Of a DNA stretch of 64,000 nt, positions 18,279 to 30,680 are shown piece after piece. The translations under genes were made by a program, and so were the position numbers. The notes beneath the pieces are model-generated. The model saw only the letters and a list, made by a program, of their open reading frames with translations. It did not search any database and was not told the origin of the DNA. Position 1 is the stretch's first letter; each line of letters begins with the position of its first letter. The stretch comes from Anthoceros angustus (taxonomy: Eukaryota; Streptophyta; Anthocerotopsida; Anthocerotales; Anthocerotaceae): positions 1,167,478 to 1,231,477 of the forward strand of contig MU008154.1 of assembly GCA_010909165.1 (NCBI GenBank), in the 5' to 3' direction.

Positions 18279-19735
18279 ATGCATATTCTTGGGCACTCAC
18301 GGATGGTTGGAGACAGGAAAGGCTCAAATGCAGTCTTATGTTATTTGCAGAGAAATACCGCGTTAAACGCCCATCGTGAGCGACTTCTTGCAAAACGAGC
18401 CAAGATGACTAAACATCGTCGTGAGAACAAGAACCAGCTACTATTTTCATATCTCAACATGCTAGTGGAAATGGGCACATTTAAAAAGGTGAAGGTACGC
18501 TTCCTTCTCGTTGGCCATACTCATGGTCAAATTGATTAAATGTTTTCATGCTTCTCGAAAAGCTTGAAACACAAAGAAGCGCACACCCTGCCCGCGTTGG
18601 CAGACATTCTCAAATATGCCTACACACCATCATTAGAGGTGAAAGTGCTGACGAAGGTCCCGGATTTCCGCACATATGTATGGCCGAAAAGGCGAGGAGA
18701 TAGTAGGCAGAAGTTTGTTGCAGCTGTCAAAAAACTGAACAATCTATTGTTCCAGCACCAGTTCAAAATTACTCGGGAGGAGAATCCCGAGCGCAGCCTC
18801 GTCATAGTCATGAGGAGCAAACAGTATTCAACATCCCTACTATAGGAAACAGAAGCTGGATTAGAGTTTCTAAATTTCGTCTCTACTAAGGGAATAACGG
18901 CTGCGCCTTTACTATCATTGTAGGCCCGGGACAAGAAGGGAACGGTAGAGACCCTAACACCGACGGAAGGTGTGACCCATTTGCAGGAAGGGTTACAAGG
19001 ATTGTGGCCATATGTGACAGCTAAAGAGTAGAAGTGGTGGGAATTCGGAGCCTTTTGGGTGGACCAAAAAGAGATTGCTGTCGTTGTGGAGAAAAACATC
19101 GGGCTAGTGTTGGAGCGTCCTTGGAAGTGATTTTCACATGCGGAAGTGGAGCATACAGCCCGACCACTTCAAGTGCCGGATGAAGCTTTGCTAGAAAAGG
19201 TATTATTGAGGGACCTCCCACAGCGTGATATGTATGTGGGGGCATATCAAAATGTCGGAAGGCAACAGAGGGAAATGGTGCTGATGAATGGGGACATAAC
19301 AGAAATCCAGAAGGGGATGTTTCTGGCAGTGTCGTGCACCACGGACACGCATAACAGACCATTCTGGATTGGGGAGGTCATTGACGCATAATTCGATGCA
19401 CCCCGACCTCACTTTCTTAGCCATTGGTATCGGACTGAGCACACAAATGCGTACGAAGGGAGATATGTACAAGAATACATAGTTTGTCGGAGTGGCAACC
19501 CATTTGATGTGATGGGGAGCAAAAAAGGGAACAAAGTCCATTACCCAAAAAACAAGGTACATTACCCGATTTGCGTATTCTGCAGATTCATACAGCTTGC
19601 GAGTCAAAGTGGCGCTGAAGATAATGATGACAATGCCGGAGAAGTTGGACCAAGTGATGACGAAGGATTGAACTCTAGGATGAGTGAAACTCAGATCACG
19701 GAGGGTCACGGGGTCCCAAAGTCAATGCTGTAGGT
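18279..19735 (+). pseudogene. GHTHxxID-motif element protein, C-terminal half, broken (DUF7869-like)
   Basis: Plus-strand frames read RENKNQLLFSYLNMLVE, then KVKVRFLLVGHTHGQID, an in-frame TAA where the related copy has Gln, then MFSCFSKSLKHKE and FQHQFKITREENPE. Further on, in another frame, comes a segment ending GMFLAVSCTTDTHNRPFWIG (19270-19390), typical of the tail of these proteins as I remember them. Multiple stops and frame changes show it is dead. A second copy of the same region lies at 29700-30250. Confidence 0.7.
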
Positions 19736-20583
19736 TTATGGGTTAAATAACCCGCATTTGCTTATTAGTTGCAATCGATTGTATAAGGATTGTGCGAGGA
19801 TCGGCCGGCGCCTATTCATGGAAGAATGTAGAAGGGTAGGAGGCAGCATCACGAGAAGGGTAGGAGGCAGCACCATGGCACCCTCGCCTTTTGATGGTTG
19901 TAGCCCTGTTTATTCACCATGTTTCACTTGTTTAAGCTACCCATTAAACCACGTATACTTGCAGACGTTAACATGATTTGGAGATAACCTGTCCAGGGCT
20001 TTTGTTGTATCCTTACTGAACTACATTTTCCTTCCACAATCGAATTTACAGTGGTTCCTTCCCGGCAAAAACGGCCATCCTTACAAGTCCCACTTAGCAT
20101 TAATCACATAGGTTCGGGATTGCGACCACCGTTCAACAAAGACATTATTGGTTGAAAAGCACTATCATTGCCCGGTGACACCCTTTTGTTCGAAGGTGTT
20201 TTCCGGAAAAAAAACAAAAACGCTGTTTCGGGTCCCATCGAAAACCCTCTTCAGAGCTTACTAGTGGAAAATCCCATCGGGATTATTCACCCCCTTGAAA
20301 AATTATGGTGTTAAGGGGATAGTGATTAATTCCTGAAGGTGGTGCTCCAACGACTTCCCTGACGACGCCTTCAGAGAGCCTAAAGTGGGCGAACGGGTTA
20401 GCGCGAGTTCAGCTTTCTTCCGGCCTTATAAGCCCTACTAGAAATGCCTGCTTAGGTTATACTTTATGTTAAGATTTGGACCCCTGGATGTAACACTCAT
20501 GTTGCAATTTTGGGCTGTGTAACACTTTTTGGGCCCTTGTGATTCTAACTTGCAGACCTTGGCTGACAGGCGCACTTCTTTGG
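19736..20583. other. Element interior, nothing recognised
   Basis: No open frame with protein-like features. There is a short local repeat gtaggaggcagcat/ac near 19836-19873. Confidence 0.5.
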
Positions 20584-23500
20584 CTACCTGGTGTACATGG
20601 TGCTCGCGACCGGTGTGCAAGTCTCATGTCCGATGACCATAGCTACTATGAACAGCGTCTGTTCTGAAAGGGGTTTCTCCTGAAACCCCTTTGGGCACAC
20701 GAACGCTTCTAATTCTTCGCACACCGCCGGAACTAGCACCGAATCACCTTTTTGGTATTTCTCCACGACATGTCACCCGCAAACATTTCAATTATTGTTG
20801 CGATACACGATATGTCACATTGTGCATCGAATTACGAGGAAAACCATCCGAGACATTCACGATCAACTTTTCCTTCGACCGCTATTTGTGCACAAACATG
20901 CGCACTCACATTTAAACAGCCCAACAGTTGACAACGGTGTATGTTTCTAGCTAGTTTGGCGAATGTTGTCTTTCCGTCTCTGGACGACGATGTCATCGTT
21001 CTCTCGCGGTGTTGCGGATCGTAAATAGCAAGAGGAAGGTATGGCGTTTCTCCACCTTGGGATTCGCCAAAGCCAAACATCCTGTGATGTTGGTTGTCCC
21101 AAGTAGTCGCTTTCTTACGGTCTTAGCACTTCTTTCCGTCTGTTCTTAGGGTTTTCCGGACCTTTTTGCCATCTTCTCCTTCTTCTTCCGGGGCCCCGTG
21201 ATTGACTCAAGTCTTGAAGGTCGATGGGTGCGCATGTTCCTTGAACCAAGTGTAGCGTTGCCCCGGCTTAACGATCTCCCCGCCATCTCTTTGGCAAAAC
21301 CGGATGTCCACGTTTGTGTGGTTTGGTGGTCAACTCTTCCTCGTAGGAAACACTTCATGGCCTGTAATACGCTGTTCGATGAATATTGTGCTCCTCTGTT
21401 CTTGGTCAACATATCATTCCTCCCTTCGAATGCAAGTATTCCACTCCGCTTCCGAGCATCCATCTATAACCCATTCCCTCTTCGTGAATAGGTCATAGCG
21501 GACCATCAACCCTATTGGCTTTTGGTAAGGAGAAACAACATGGCCATCGTTGGACACATTCAAAAGTTTCTTCACGATGCGCTATGTCGAATAAGCGAGC
21601 ATTGCTCCAATCTCTACCGCACTATTGGACAATGCACGCACTTCCTCATATCTTCAACAGTTGGGTGAACACCATACCCACATCATGTACTCATGATTCT
21701 CGTAAAGTCCCTCGTCCGAAACCAAGTTGTCTTTCTCCTGCACCATTGTATAAACCCCCTTTTCACACCATTTTCGCGGTGCATTTTGGACATCCCGCAT
21801 CCGGTCCGTCCATGCATGAATATCACGGAAAGTCTTGCATTCGGTGATTGTCATGAATCCATCCATTATCTTCTCCAAATCCTCACATGTCATCTCCTTA
21901 TCCCATGTCTCCGATAAATTGCCCCTTGGTAAATCGGCGACCAACGACTTGTATTCTCTTTTCCCCAAGTAGGCAGCCATTTCACGAATATCACCGTTAT
22001 TACAGTAACGGACCTTTGCTTGCTTTTGAACATGGAAAATGTCTAGTTTTGCGTCGTTGTCTTCGCCATTCTCTCTGCAAATCTTCCACCCTCTTCCAAT
22101 TTCTTGCCGCATTGATGTGCTCTTTGAAGCTATCGGGTATCATCTTCTCTTTGTACTCTTCGCCTTGTTCCGCACAGATGGAGACGCTCATAGGTGCAAC
22201 GAAGGCAGTCGCAAACTAGTTTTGCGCACTTGCTAACTCGTGGCAATACACCGTGTACTTACAATGTGATCAAACACGGTTGAAATTTCGCTATATCTTA
22301 CGGTGTTGAGTGCCTCGGATATTCTCGCTCAACTTCGCAAATGAATTGCACCTCGGTCGAGCAAAATCATGCGGATGACATTCAACTTCTTGGCCTTCGT
22401 TATCCACGTTTTCATGCGCTCACGGTCAACTCGCCTTGAATCACTTTCTCCAGCAGCATATAATCCTTTCACCGCTTCGAGGCATGCCTGAAAACTCTCC
22501 AATTGGTCGCATGCATTGGCTTTATAATCAAATTTGGATCCATCGGCTCATGTCCGACACGTTTTGATTTCCCCTCTTGCTGCCTTTCTTCGGTTACCTT
22601 GCTCGGAAGCTCACCCCTCTCCCAAAGATCGAAAACCTCGTCCACCGTGTCCACACATGAGGCGGGACACTAGCAATGCATAGCAGCGGTTTCGTCGACA
22701 AGTCGTGCATTTCTTCCCGATCGAGCGTCGCCGATGGCGCCTAGCATCCGATATAGATTGTACTTCCAATCCATTGTAATGCTAATACCCTCCTCGATTT
22801 TCATTTCATCGTGAATATCGGACTTGCTCAATGAAAGACATCCTCTTCCGGAAATCGCCTTGACATTGTGATCGTGGCGGACACGCATCTCTGCACAGGT
22901 TAAGCTGCATATATATGAGCTTCCATATCTTTGGAAGTGTGAGTTCTCCGGGTCTTCACAGACAGCGTTGAACGCATAAGCCGTGGTTCCCACCCAATAC
23001 TCCCATGGTGTCTGCTGCCTTTTCAACTTGTCTTTGTCAAAGACCTCCACGCACGCACTCCTTGGATCGATCATACATAGCGGAGGAAGTACTCCCTCTT
23101 GCAGGTCCCTTTTAATTTCCGGAGAAGATGTTTTCCCCATGATTCATCCACTCTTGGATCGGCGTCACGAGTAATGTAGTCTGCGCTTCTCAACTTGGTG
23201 ATGGCAACCATATCCGTATGCGGAATGCACCTCTTTTGTACCGACTCGAATTTGATGTAACGGGTCCTTATCTTTGTTGCGCTCGCTCCACTCGTTGTCC
23301 GCGACTTTTGGTGATGACGCCGCCCGTCGCTGGTGTCTCGTCAATGTCATTCCTCTTCCTCTTCCTTTTGGTTTACCTTTCGTCCTTGCGGTGGCTGGAA
23401 CATCGCGTCTACCTCCTTGAGGTTGGTTGTACAGGCTCGCTCCTTCACGATTCTTTGACCCTCTTGTCCAAACTTTGTAGAAGGCTGGGCATCCTCCAAT

Positions 23501-23838
23501 GCATGGCGATTCTTGGGACATTGTGACGTTTTGAGCCCCTCGCTATGTATATCCTCTCTGTTGTTGTCGTGCTTCAACTCTATCGGTTGTCGATGCATCT
23601 CGTCGTCCTCAACATCTTCATTTGCGGTTTCATGCTCTTCATATTCTCCACTATCGTCATCCGAATATCTATACTCCGCAAGTACCTCTCTATTTCTTGT
23701 TCCATTGAATCGTCATCAGAATTACCCATATTGAGCGCCGATGATGTTTTGGTCGTGGTTGCGAATCGCTTTTCCTAGCCTCTCCATCGCTATCTCGGAG
23801 CGGATCGCTTTCACATGCTTGTTCGGCCATCTTCATCA
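20584..23838 (-). pseudogene. Long degenerate minus-strand element frame, function unknown
   Basis: Reading leftward from an ATG near 23830, a discontinuous protein-like translation runs through several frames. It has an acidic start (DDDSGEYEEHE), a Lys/Arg-rich part ending EEEEE near 23347, MIDPRSACVEVFDKDKL near 23070, NSHFQRYGSSYICSLTC near 22920, LGKREYKSLVADLPRG near 21930, CLNVSAHVCAQIA near 20890, and KGFQEKPLS near 20670. At least seven frame breaks occur. I do not recognise a family. The (GC)/(GCAT) array begins about 140 bases upstream of the apparent start. Confidence 0.55.
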
Positions 23839-23976
23839 TCATCAACCCTAGAACTATTTCTTTTGGAGAAACGCCAAGATAGTCCCGAATGTATGCATCA
23901 CAAAGACAACCACTCCATTAACCGGATACATCAACCGATACATTAACCATCCTCGGTACAAAGGTGGCAAACATCC

Positions 23977-24368
23977 GGGCAGGGACGCGACGCGCACGCG
24001 CACAAGTGCGCGCAGTGCGCGCAGTGCGCGCAGTGCGCGCGCGCGCGCGCGCGCGCGCGCGCGCGCGCGCGCGCGCGCGCGCGCGCGCGCGCGCGCGCGC
24101 GCGCGCGCGCATGCGCGCGCGCGCGCGCGCGCGCGCGCGCGCGCGCGCGCGCGCGCGCGCGCATGCGCGCGCATGCGCGCGCATGCGCGCGCATGCGCGC
24201 GCATGCGCGCGCATGCGCGCGCATGCGCGCGCATGCGCGCGCGCGCGCGCGCGCGCATGCGCGCGCATGCGCGCGCATGCGCGCGCATGCGCGCGCATGC
24301 GCGCGCATGCGCGCGCATGCGCGCGCATGCGCGCGCATGCGCGCGCATGCGCGCGCATGCGCGCGTGC
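23977..24368. repeat. Alternating purine-pyrimidine array, (GC)n with interspersed GCATGC
   Basis: After a few gtgcgcgca units comes a pure GC run (about 24035-24110), then units of gcgcgcatgc to 24365. Nearly every step alternates purine and pyrimidine, the sequence type that forms Z-DNA. The Arg/Ala/Met frames across it on both strands are by-products of the repeat. Confidence 0.97.
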
Positions 24369-25667
24369 ATCTCCGGCACAAAGACATGGTGCCATCGAAA
24401 AAAAAAGTGAGCGATCTCGTCCACATACCTTGTCACTTGTCATGGCCCCGTCCACGGTCTTGGGTATTGCATCGCCTTGGAATCGTTGTCCGCACTCAAT
24501 CAAAGAGTGATGCTTAGAATTCCTCAAAAGAACTTCTCCTCATTGTGCATATCAGAGTTTGATTACGCATTGCGCGGACTTCATACTTCCAAGCCCATAG
24601 AATGTACCCAACCACAATCTTGTCCTCAACGCATCCATATACCCGTTCACCAGGCGGATGGGATCAAAATTACATTGGGGTGGAGTCGGTTCCTTCTTCA
24701 TGGATGCACCATTCCTTGTCCAAGAGCCCTGCTCGATAGATCGGTGCAAATCTCGATCAACACATTTTCTCAGAGAAAGGATTCTCCAATGTGGTCCACA
24801 GCACAATCCGATATCATCGAAAAATGTTGATGCTCATCATGCCACGATGCTCCTTGCTTGGGCCTCGTGTGATGTCCCTTGTGAAGGCCACTCTTCCATC
24901 GATGCTCCTTGTGGGAGGAGTCGACTTTACGGAGGGTCCGGATGTTGGTGGTTCATGACCACCACCCGCACCTCCGTTTCCGGAAGCTCGTGCCTCGACA
25001 TTGACTTCGCCCTCGCTTTGGAGGTTTGGTGGTGGAGGCTCTCAAAAGTTGGCTGTTTTGCACGCACTTGCGCGGATGGACATGTCTCAACCGGCACACG
25101 TGAAGCATTAGAGGAAAATCAGACAACCACCAAGGGAAAAGGAAGGTTGAAGTGTCTTCATTTCATGAAACAAGCCAAATTATAGATCCACACGCTATTT
25201 CGGTTCTCTTTATATAGTATACACCCAAACCTCAAACAGAATGCACACACCGCCACAAAGCCACCAAACCACTCCAAAAAGCACTTGCCCAACAGCCAAA
25301 GAAACGTTAAAAACGCACCAACCGCCCAAAACGAGAGGCACACACAGCAAAACGCACTGCCCGCCAAAATCAAACCAGGTGCCCACGGCGGTTGCCTCGC
25401 GAAAGCACTGGGCGCCCGCCACACAAGCTCGCACCAAGTGGTCGCAAACGCCAAGACCGGGGTTCCCGCCAACAAAGCCGCGCAAGGTGGCCCAATAAGA
25501 GCAGCACTGTGGTGCCCCAGGCACATCTAAAGTGCCACCACAAGCATCCGCTTCTGCGCACACCGAGATGCGCGCACACACACGATGCAGCGCGAATCAG
25601 CGAGATGCGCTGAGCACTGACCCAACTGGATCGCGCGCTCTTGCTCACAGCCAGCGATGCGCTCTTC
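24369..25667. other. Element interior with weak open frames
   Basis: Protein-like fragments without a recognised family occur on the minus strand (for example KIVVGYILWAWKYE near 24600 if frames are joined). The 25200-25650 interval is rich in cgcaca/gcgcac words. No gene claimed. Confidence 0.4.
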
Positions 25668-26595
25668 CTCTTGTTGTCGCTTGCCGATCTAATCCGTATT
25701 CCTCTTGCCTCACCGCAATCCCGGTTCTCTCGACCCCAAAACGAGGCTCACTTGAATGTTTGTTTCAGGCACAATCTTATGCGGCATGATTAACACAGCT
25801 TGCCTAACCACGGGTTAACTAAGCTGGGTTGAAGGTTAAGTCGGTTTCCGTTATAGCCCTTATTTCAAGCGAGCGTTTGGTAATTAACATTGGCGGCTAC
25901 TATAACGGGTTAAACACGCCACCATAATCATGTATGCATATTTTAAGGTTCAAACAAGATGGACAAACTCCAATCGCAGCTTCTTCCTCTCATAGTTGCG
26001 ACATTTGCGTTTGAAGAGCTGAAATGCTGGCCTTCTCCATCCTACTCTTGCGGTCGGAGTCGGGCGATGGAAGGCCATAAGCGGCGATGGGCGGTCTGTG
26101 ACAATGTATCACGCATGATGTTTTGCGGTAGCGCCTCGCCCGTGTGCGTCGTCGCGGAAGATTGAGAAGGTGACAATCATGGACACCACTCCGAGCATGG
26201 AAGGCATCGGAAGGTCTCATCGATACAACTCCGTTGAAGAGGAGAGAAGGTAGGCCAAGCATTACGGATACCACGCCAATTCATTAGGAGCGGTGAAGAT
26301 GGAATGCATGAAATTGTTTCTTCATCGCTCCATGGAGGAGGTCGGGAATGATGGGAGAATTTTGCGGGAAGGAGGATGCGGGCACGAACACCAGCGCATC
26401 CAGGCCGAGCCTTTCACGAAGCGTCGAGTCACATTGTCCGGTGAAGCGTAGACATTATCCAAGCGGAGATTGAAGAGGACCATGAAGGCATGCGGCGTTG
26501 AAGAAATACATAGCATGGTCTTCGCATTCTTGTAGCGGTTGTTTCTTTGCAATTGGGAAAGAAGAATATAGAGAGCCTCGAGATATCGCTTCTTG
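25668..26595. repeat. 928-bp duplicated block, copy 1
   Basis: Reads identical to 26620-27547 (offset 952) from ctcttgttgtcgc to gatatcgcttcttg. Translated open frames in the two copies are identical. Confidence 0.95.
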
Positions 26596-26619
26596 TCCCT
26601 GGCCGCCGATCAAGCCTCT

Positions 26620-27547
26620 CTCTTGTTGTCGCTTGCCGATCTAATCCGTATTCCTCTTGCCTCACCGCAATCCCGGTTCTCTCGACCCCAAAACGAGGCT
26701 CACTTGAATGTTTGTTTCAGGCACAATCTTATGCGGCATGATTAACACAGCTTGCCTAACCACGGGTTAACTAAGCTGGGTTGAAGGTTAAGTCGGTTTC
26801 CGTTATAGCCCTTATTTCAAGCGAGCGTTTGGTAATTAACATTGGCGGCTACTATAACGGGTTAAACACGCCACCATAATCATGTATGCATATTTTAAGG
26901 TTCAAACAAGATGGACAAACTCCAATCGCAGCTTCTTCCTCTCATAGTTGCGACATTTGCGTTTGAAGAGCTGAAATGCTGGCCTTCTCCATCCTACTCT
27001 TGCGGTCGGAGTCGGGCGATGGAAGGCCATAAGCGGCGATGGGCGGTCTGTGACAATGTATCACGCATGATGTTTTGCGGTAGCGCCTCGCCCGTGTGCG
27101 TCGTCGCGGAAGATTGAGAAGGTGACAATCATGGACACCACTCCGAGCATGGAAGGCATCGGAAGGTCTCATCGATACAACTCCGTTGAAGAGGAGAGAA
27201 GGTAGGCCAAGCATTACGGATACCACGCCAATTCATTAGGAGCGGTGAAGATGGAATGCATGAAATTGTTTCTTCATCGCTCCATGGAGGAGGTCGGGAA
27301 TGATGGGAGAATTTTGCGGGAAGGAGGATGCGGGCACGAACACCAGCGCATCCAGGCCGAGCCTTTCACGAAGCGTCGAGTCACATTGTCCGGTGAAGCG
27401 TAGACATTATCCAAGCGGAGATTGAAGAGGACCATGAAGGCATGCGGCGTTGAAGAAATACATAGCATGGTCTTCGCATTCTTGTAGCGGTTGTTTCTTT
27501 GCAATTGGGAAAGAAGAATATAGAGAGCCTCGAGATATCGCTTCTTG
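26620..27547. repeat. 928-bp duplicated block, copy 2
   Basis: Second copy. It is separated from the first by 24 bases (26596-26619) present in neither copy. To the right it continues into sequence also present in the diverged third copy (27757-28756), so copy 2 has the original context and copy 1 the derived junction. Confidence 0.95.
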
Positions 27548-27756
27548 GGATTGCCTCGAGAACAGGAAATATATTTGCAAGGATTGCTCGAGGTAGAACA
27601 AGCAACTCTGCAATGTTCTCAATTTTCTCACAGGAGACAACGAGTTGCAATGTTGTGTCTGAAGTTTCGGAAAAGTGTTACGCATTGGATGGCGGAGGTA
27701 TGAACATTTGAAACAGAGAGTACTAACGAACACACCATGTGCGAGAAGTTAACTGC

Positions 27757-28756
27757 TTGCCTAACCACGGGTTAACTAACTGCGGGTTGAAGGTTAAGGT
27801 TAGGTTTCCGTTATAGCCCTTATTTCAAGCGAGCGTTTGGTAATTAACATTGGCGGCTACTATAACGGGTTAAACCTCGCCACCATAATCATGTATGCAT
27901 ATTTTAACGTTCAAACAAGATGGACAAACTCCATAAATCGAGCTCTTCTTCCTCATAGTTGCGACATTCTGCGAAGTTTGAAGAGCGGTGAAATGCACGC
28001 TTCTCCATCCTACTCTTGCGGTCGGAGTCGGGCGATGGAAGGCCATAAGCATGATGGCTCTCGATGTATCACGCATGATGTTTTGCGGTAGCGCCTCGCC
28101 CGTGTGCGTCGTCGCGGAAGATTGAGAAGGTGACAATCATGGACACCACTCCGAGCATGGAAGGCATCGGAAGGTCTCTCATCGATACAACTCCGTTGAA
28201 GAAGGGAGAGGTAGGCCAAGGATTCGGATACCACGCCAATCCGGATTAGGAACGAGGTCAAGATGGAATGCGGCGGTGAAATTGTTTCTTCATCGCTCCA
28301 TGGAGGAGGTCGGGAATGATGGGAGAATTTTGCGGGAAGGAGGATGCGTACGTAACACCGCAGGGCATCCAGCCGAGCCTTTCACGAAGCGTCGAGTCAC
28401 ATTGTCCGGTGAAGCGTAGACATTATCCGGAGATTGAAGAGGACCATGAAGCGGCAGTTGAAGAAATACATAGCATGGTCTTCGCATTCTTGTAGCGGTT
28501 GTTTCTTTGCAATTGGGAAAGAAGAATATAGAGTGCCTGAGGTATCGCTTCTTGGGAATGCCTCGAGAACAACAGGAAATATATTTGCAAGGATTGCTCG
28601 AGGTTGAGCAACCAACCTCTACTGGTCGCAATGTACTCAATTTTCTCCTGGGAGACACAGGTTGCAATGTTGTGTTTGAAGTTTCAGAAAAGTGTTCTGC
28701 ATTGGATGGCGCAGATATGAACGTCTGAAACAGAGAGTACTAACGAACACACCATG
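27757..28756. repeat. Diverged third copy of the duplicated block
   Basis: Shares gcctaaccacgggttaacta, the TATAACGGGTTAAAC block, the catggaggaggtcggg block and the 3' flank gaaacagagagtactaacg with copy 2, but with many small indels. It is contiguous with the body of the GHTHxxID frame that follows, so the three blocks look like repeated 5' parts of that gene. Confidence 0.9.
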
Positions 28757-30680
28757 GTCATCGGAATTGAAGTTCCAAGGACGCCCAACTGAAGATCATG
28801 TTCTGGATTGTATTGCTTGGATGGAAACGTTTTTCAAGCTAACAGCTGAACGAATGCCCAATGTTTCAATTTTCAACTTGCCAGATTCATATACCAAAGG
28901 AGAGATATTCCAGGACTACAAACGAGAGGTTTCAAGAGTCGGTTGACCAACGTCTCTCATTCTCACTGCCTTATGGAAGAAACATTTTCCAAAAGTGAAG
29001 ATACCAAAGTGTAGCGTTTTCAAAATCGTCCAATGCGAAGCGTTGAAGGCGACCATCGAGATGACCAAAGAACCGACAAGAACAAGGTATTTCATATCCA
29101 GTTTCCTTTTGACTTCCATGGAATCATGAGCACCACCGCTTGTCTCGTTTGTTCACCACCGCCTTGCGCTGCGCGCAGTGCGCGCGCGGGCGCGTGCGCG
29201 CGCGGGCGCGTGCGCGCGCATGCGCGCGCATGCGCGCGCATGCGCGCGCGGGCGCGTGCGCGCGCGGGCGCGTGCGCGCGCATGCGCGCGCATGCGCGCG
29301 CATGCGCGCGCATGCGCGCGCATGCGCGCGCATGCGCGCGCATGCGGCGCGCAAGACCGGGTCCATGCACCGCAGACCAAGGACAAAATCGACCATGTGA
29401 TCCATTTTTATGCGTGATGAGGTCCATGAGCAAAGATCTGAACATCGGTCGGCGATCAAGCGGGGCGACTAAAACTTGCAAAACATCGTTTGAAGTGTAA
29501 AGGCCAACCGAGCAAATACATTGGAATGGCGATAGACGGATGGACCAAAGCAAGACGGAGCTCCACATTTTCCCGCCTCCAAAGGATTTTGCGGATGGTC
29601 TCATCGGGTCCATGTTGTGGGTTGTTTGGTATACAACAACATTATGAAGACCGGTGTTTGTGAACTTCCGAATATTCGAACGACGCCAACTTAACTATTC
29701 ATATCATCCGTGATGTTATTCTCACATATGAGATGGTTCCGTCAAGACGCTTTTACTTGCAACTGGACAACACGGCGGAGAAAACAAGAATATGTTGTTG
29801 TTTGCATACTTGAGTATGCTTGTCGAGCGGGTCTTGATAAGGTGAAGGTGGGCTTCCTTCTTGTCGGGCACACACATGATGCGATTGATCAAATGTTCTC
29901 GTGCTTTTCTAAAAGTCTCGTGCACAAAAAGCAATGTCACTCGAAACCCTTATGAGTTTGATTCATCGCTTATACACCCAATCCAAGTGAAAATGGTTTC
30001 CGAGGTGGCCGATTTGAGCTTTATCGGCCCAATGGGATGGGTAAAAGAGGACACGAGATGCGTAAGGAATTTGCACAATCATAGTTATCGACATCAATTC
30101 AAAATTTCAAGGGAAGAAAGAGTCGGGAGCCACCGTAATAGCCTTCGTGGCAAGGCACTTTCTACTTGTTCACATTGGGAACCGTTGGAGGTTTGGAGTT
30201 CCTTCGAGAATACCAAACAGATATAAGGGGCGCCTTTATGTCCACTTCAATCATGGCAAACCCGGGACGCACGCATAAATCATTGAGCCATTAGGAAAGC
30301 CCTCAAGAACCGATGCAAAAATATCTATCTGGAAGACAAAGTATGGTGGAACTCGTTACGGGCATCACGATCGATATTTGCGACAAAATCGAGGAGGAGT
30401 CCATCGAGATCTTCAAAAGCATGGGAGTGGTACAACAGGACGAGGCCGAGCGGAACTTAAATCCCATTGACGTTCCGGATGTCTTTGTCATTCGGCTCGA
30501 TTCGCGAACCACGCGTCACATGTATCGGAATTTTAGGCCACGGGAGCGCGACCATCGAGTTGGCGAGATTCGATGGGGATGTGTCCGAGATCGACGAGGC
30601 CATATGATTGCGGTCCCATGTGAGACGATCGAGCAGGCCTTTACGGATTGCAGTGGAAGACTTGGATTTCTTATGTGACG
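28757..30680 (+). pseudogene. GHTHxxID-motif element protein, near-complete but broken (DUF7869-like)
   Basis: Successive plus-strand fragments: CIAWMETFFKLTAERMPN and SYTKGEIFQDYKREV (28810-28930); LWKKHFPKVKIPKCSVF in another frame (28970-29020); a GC array interrupting at 29161; MDQSKTELHIFPPPKDF (29541-29592); FYLQLDNTA then frame change, MLLFAYLSMLVERV, frame change, KVGFLLVGHTHDAIDQMF (29748-29905); QFKISREERVG; and a C-terminal frame to 30680. The order and motifs match the 18279-19735 relic. At least four frameshifts make it non-functional. The likely role of the intact protein is in element mobilisation, but this is inference from association with repeats. Confidence 0.65.
29161..29352. 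repeat. Second alternating purine-pyrimidine array (GCGCGCATGC and GCGCGGGCGCGT units)
   Basis: Same repeat chemistry as 23977-24368 but shorter and mixed with cgcgggcgcgtg units. It sits inside the broken element frame. Confidence 0.95.

Noticed and set aside
23854-24527. Several 110-190-codon Arg/Ala/His/Met frames on both strands
   Set aside because: By-products of the GCGCGCATGC array, open in all frames because the repeat lacks stops. Same for 29092-29613.
25210-25581. Cys/Trp/Val-rich minus-strand 123-codon frame
   Set aside because: Antisense of a Lys/Pro/Thr-rich low-complexity stretch with no homology signal.
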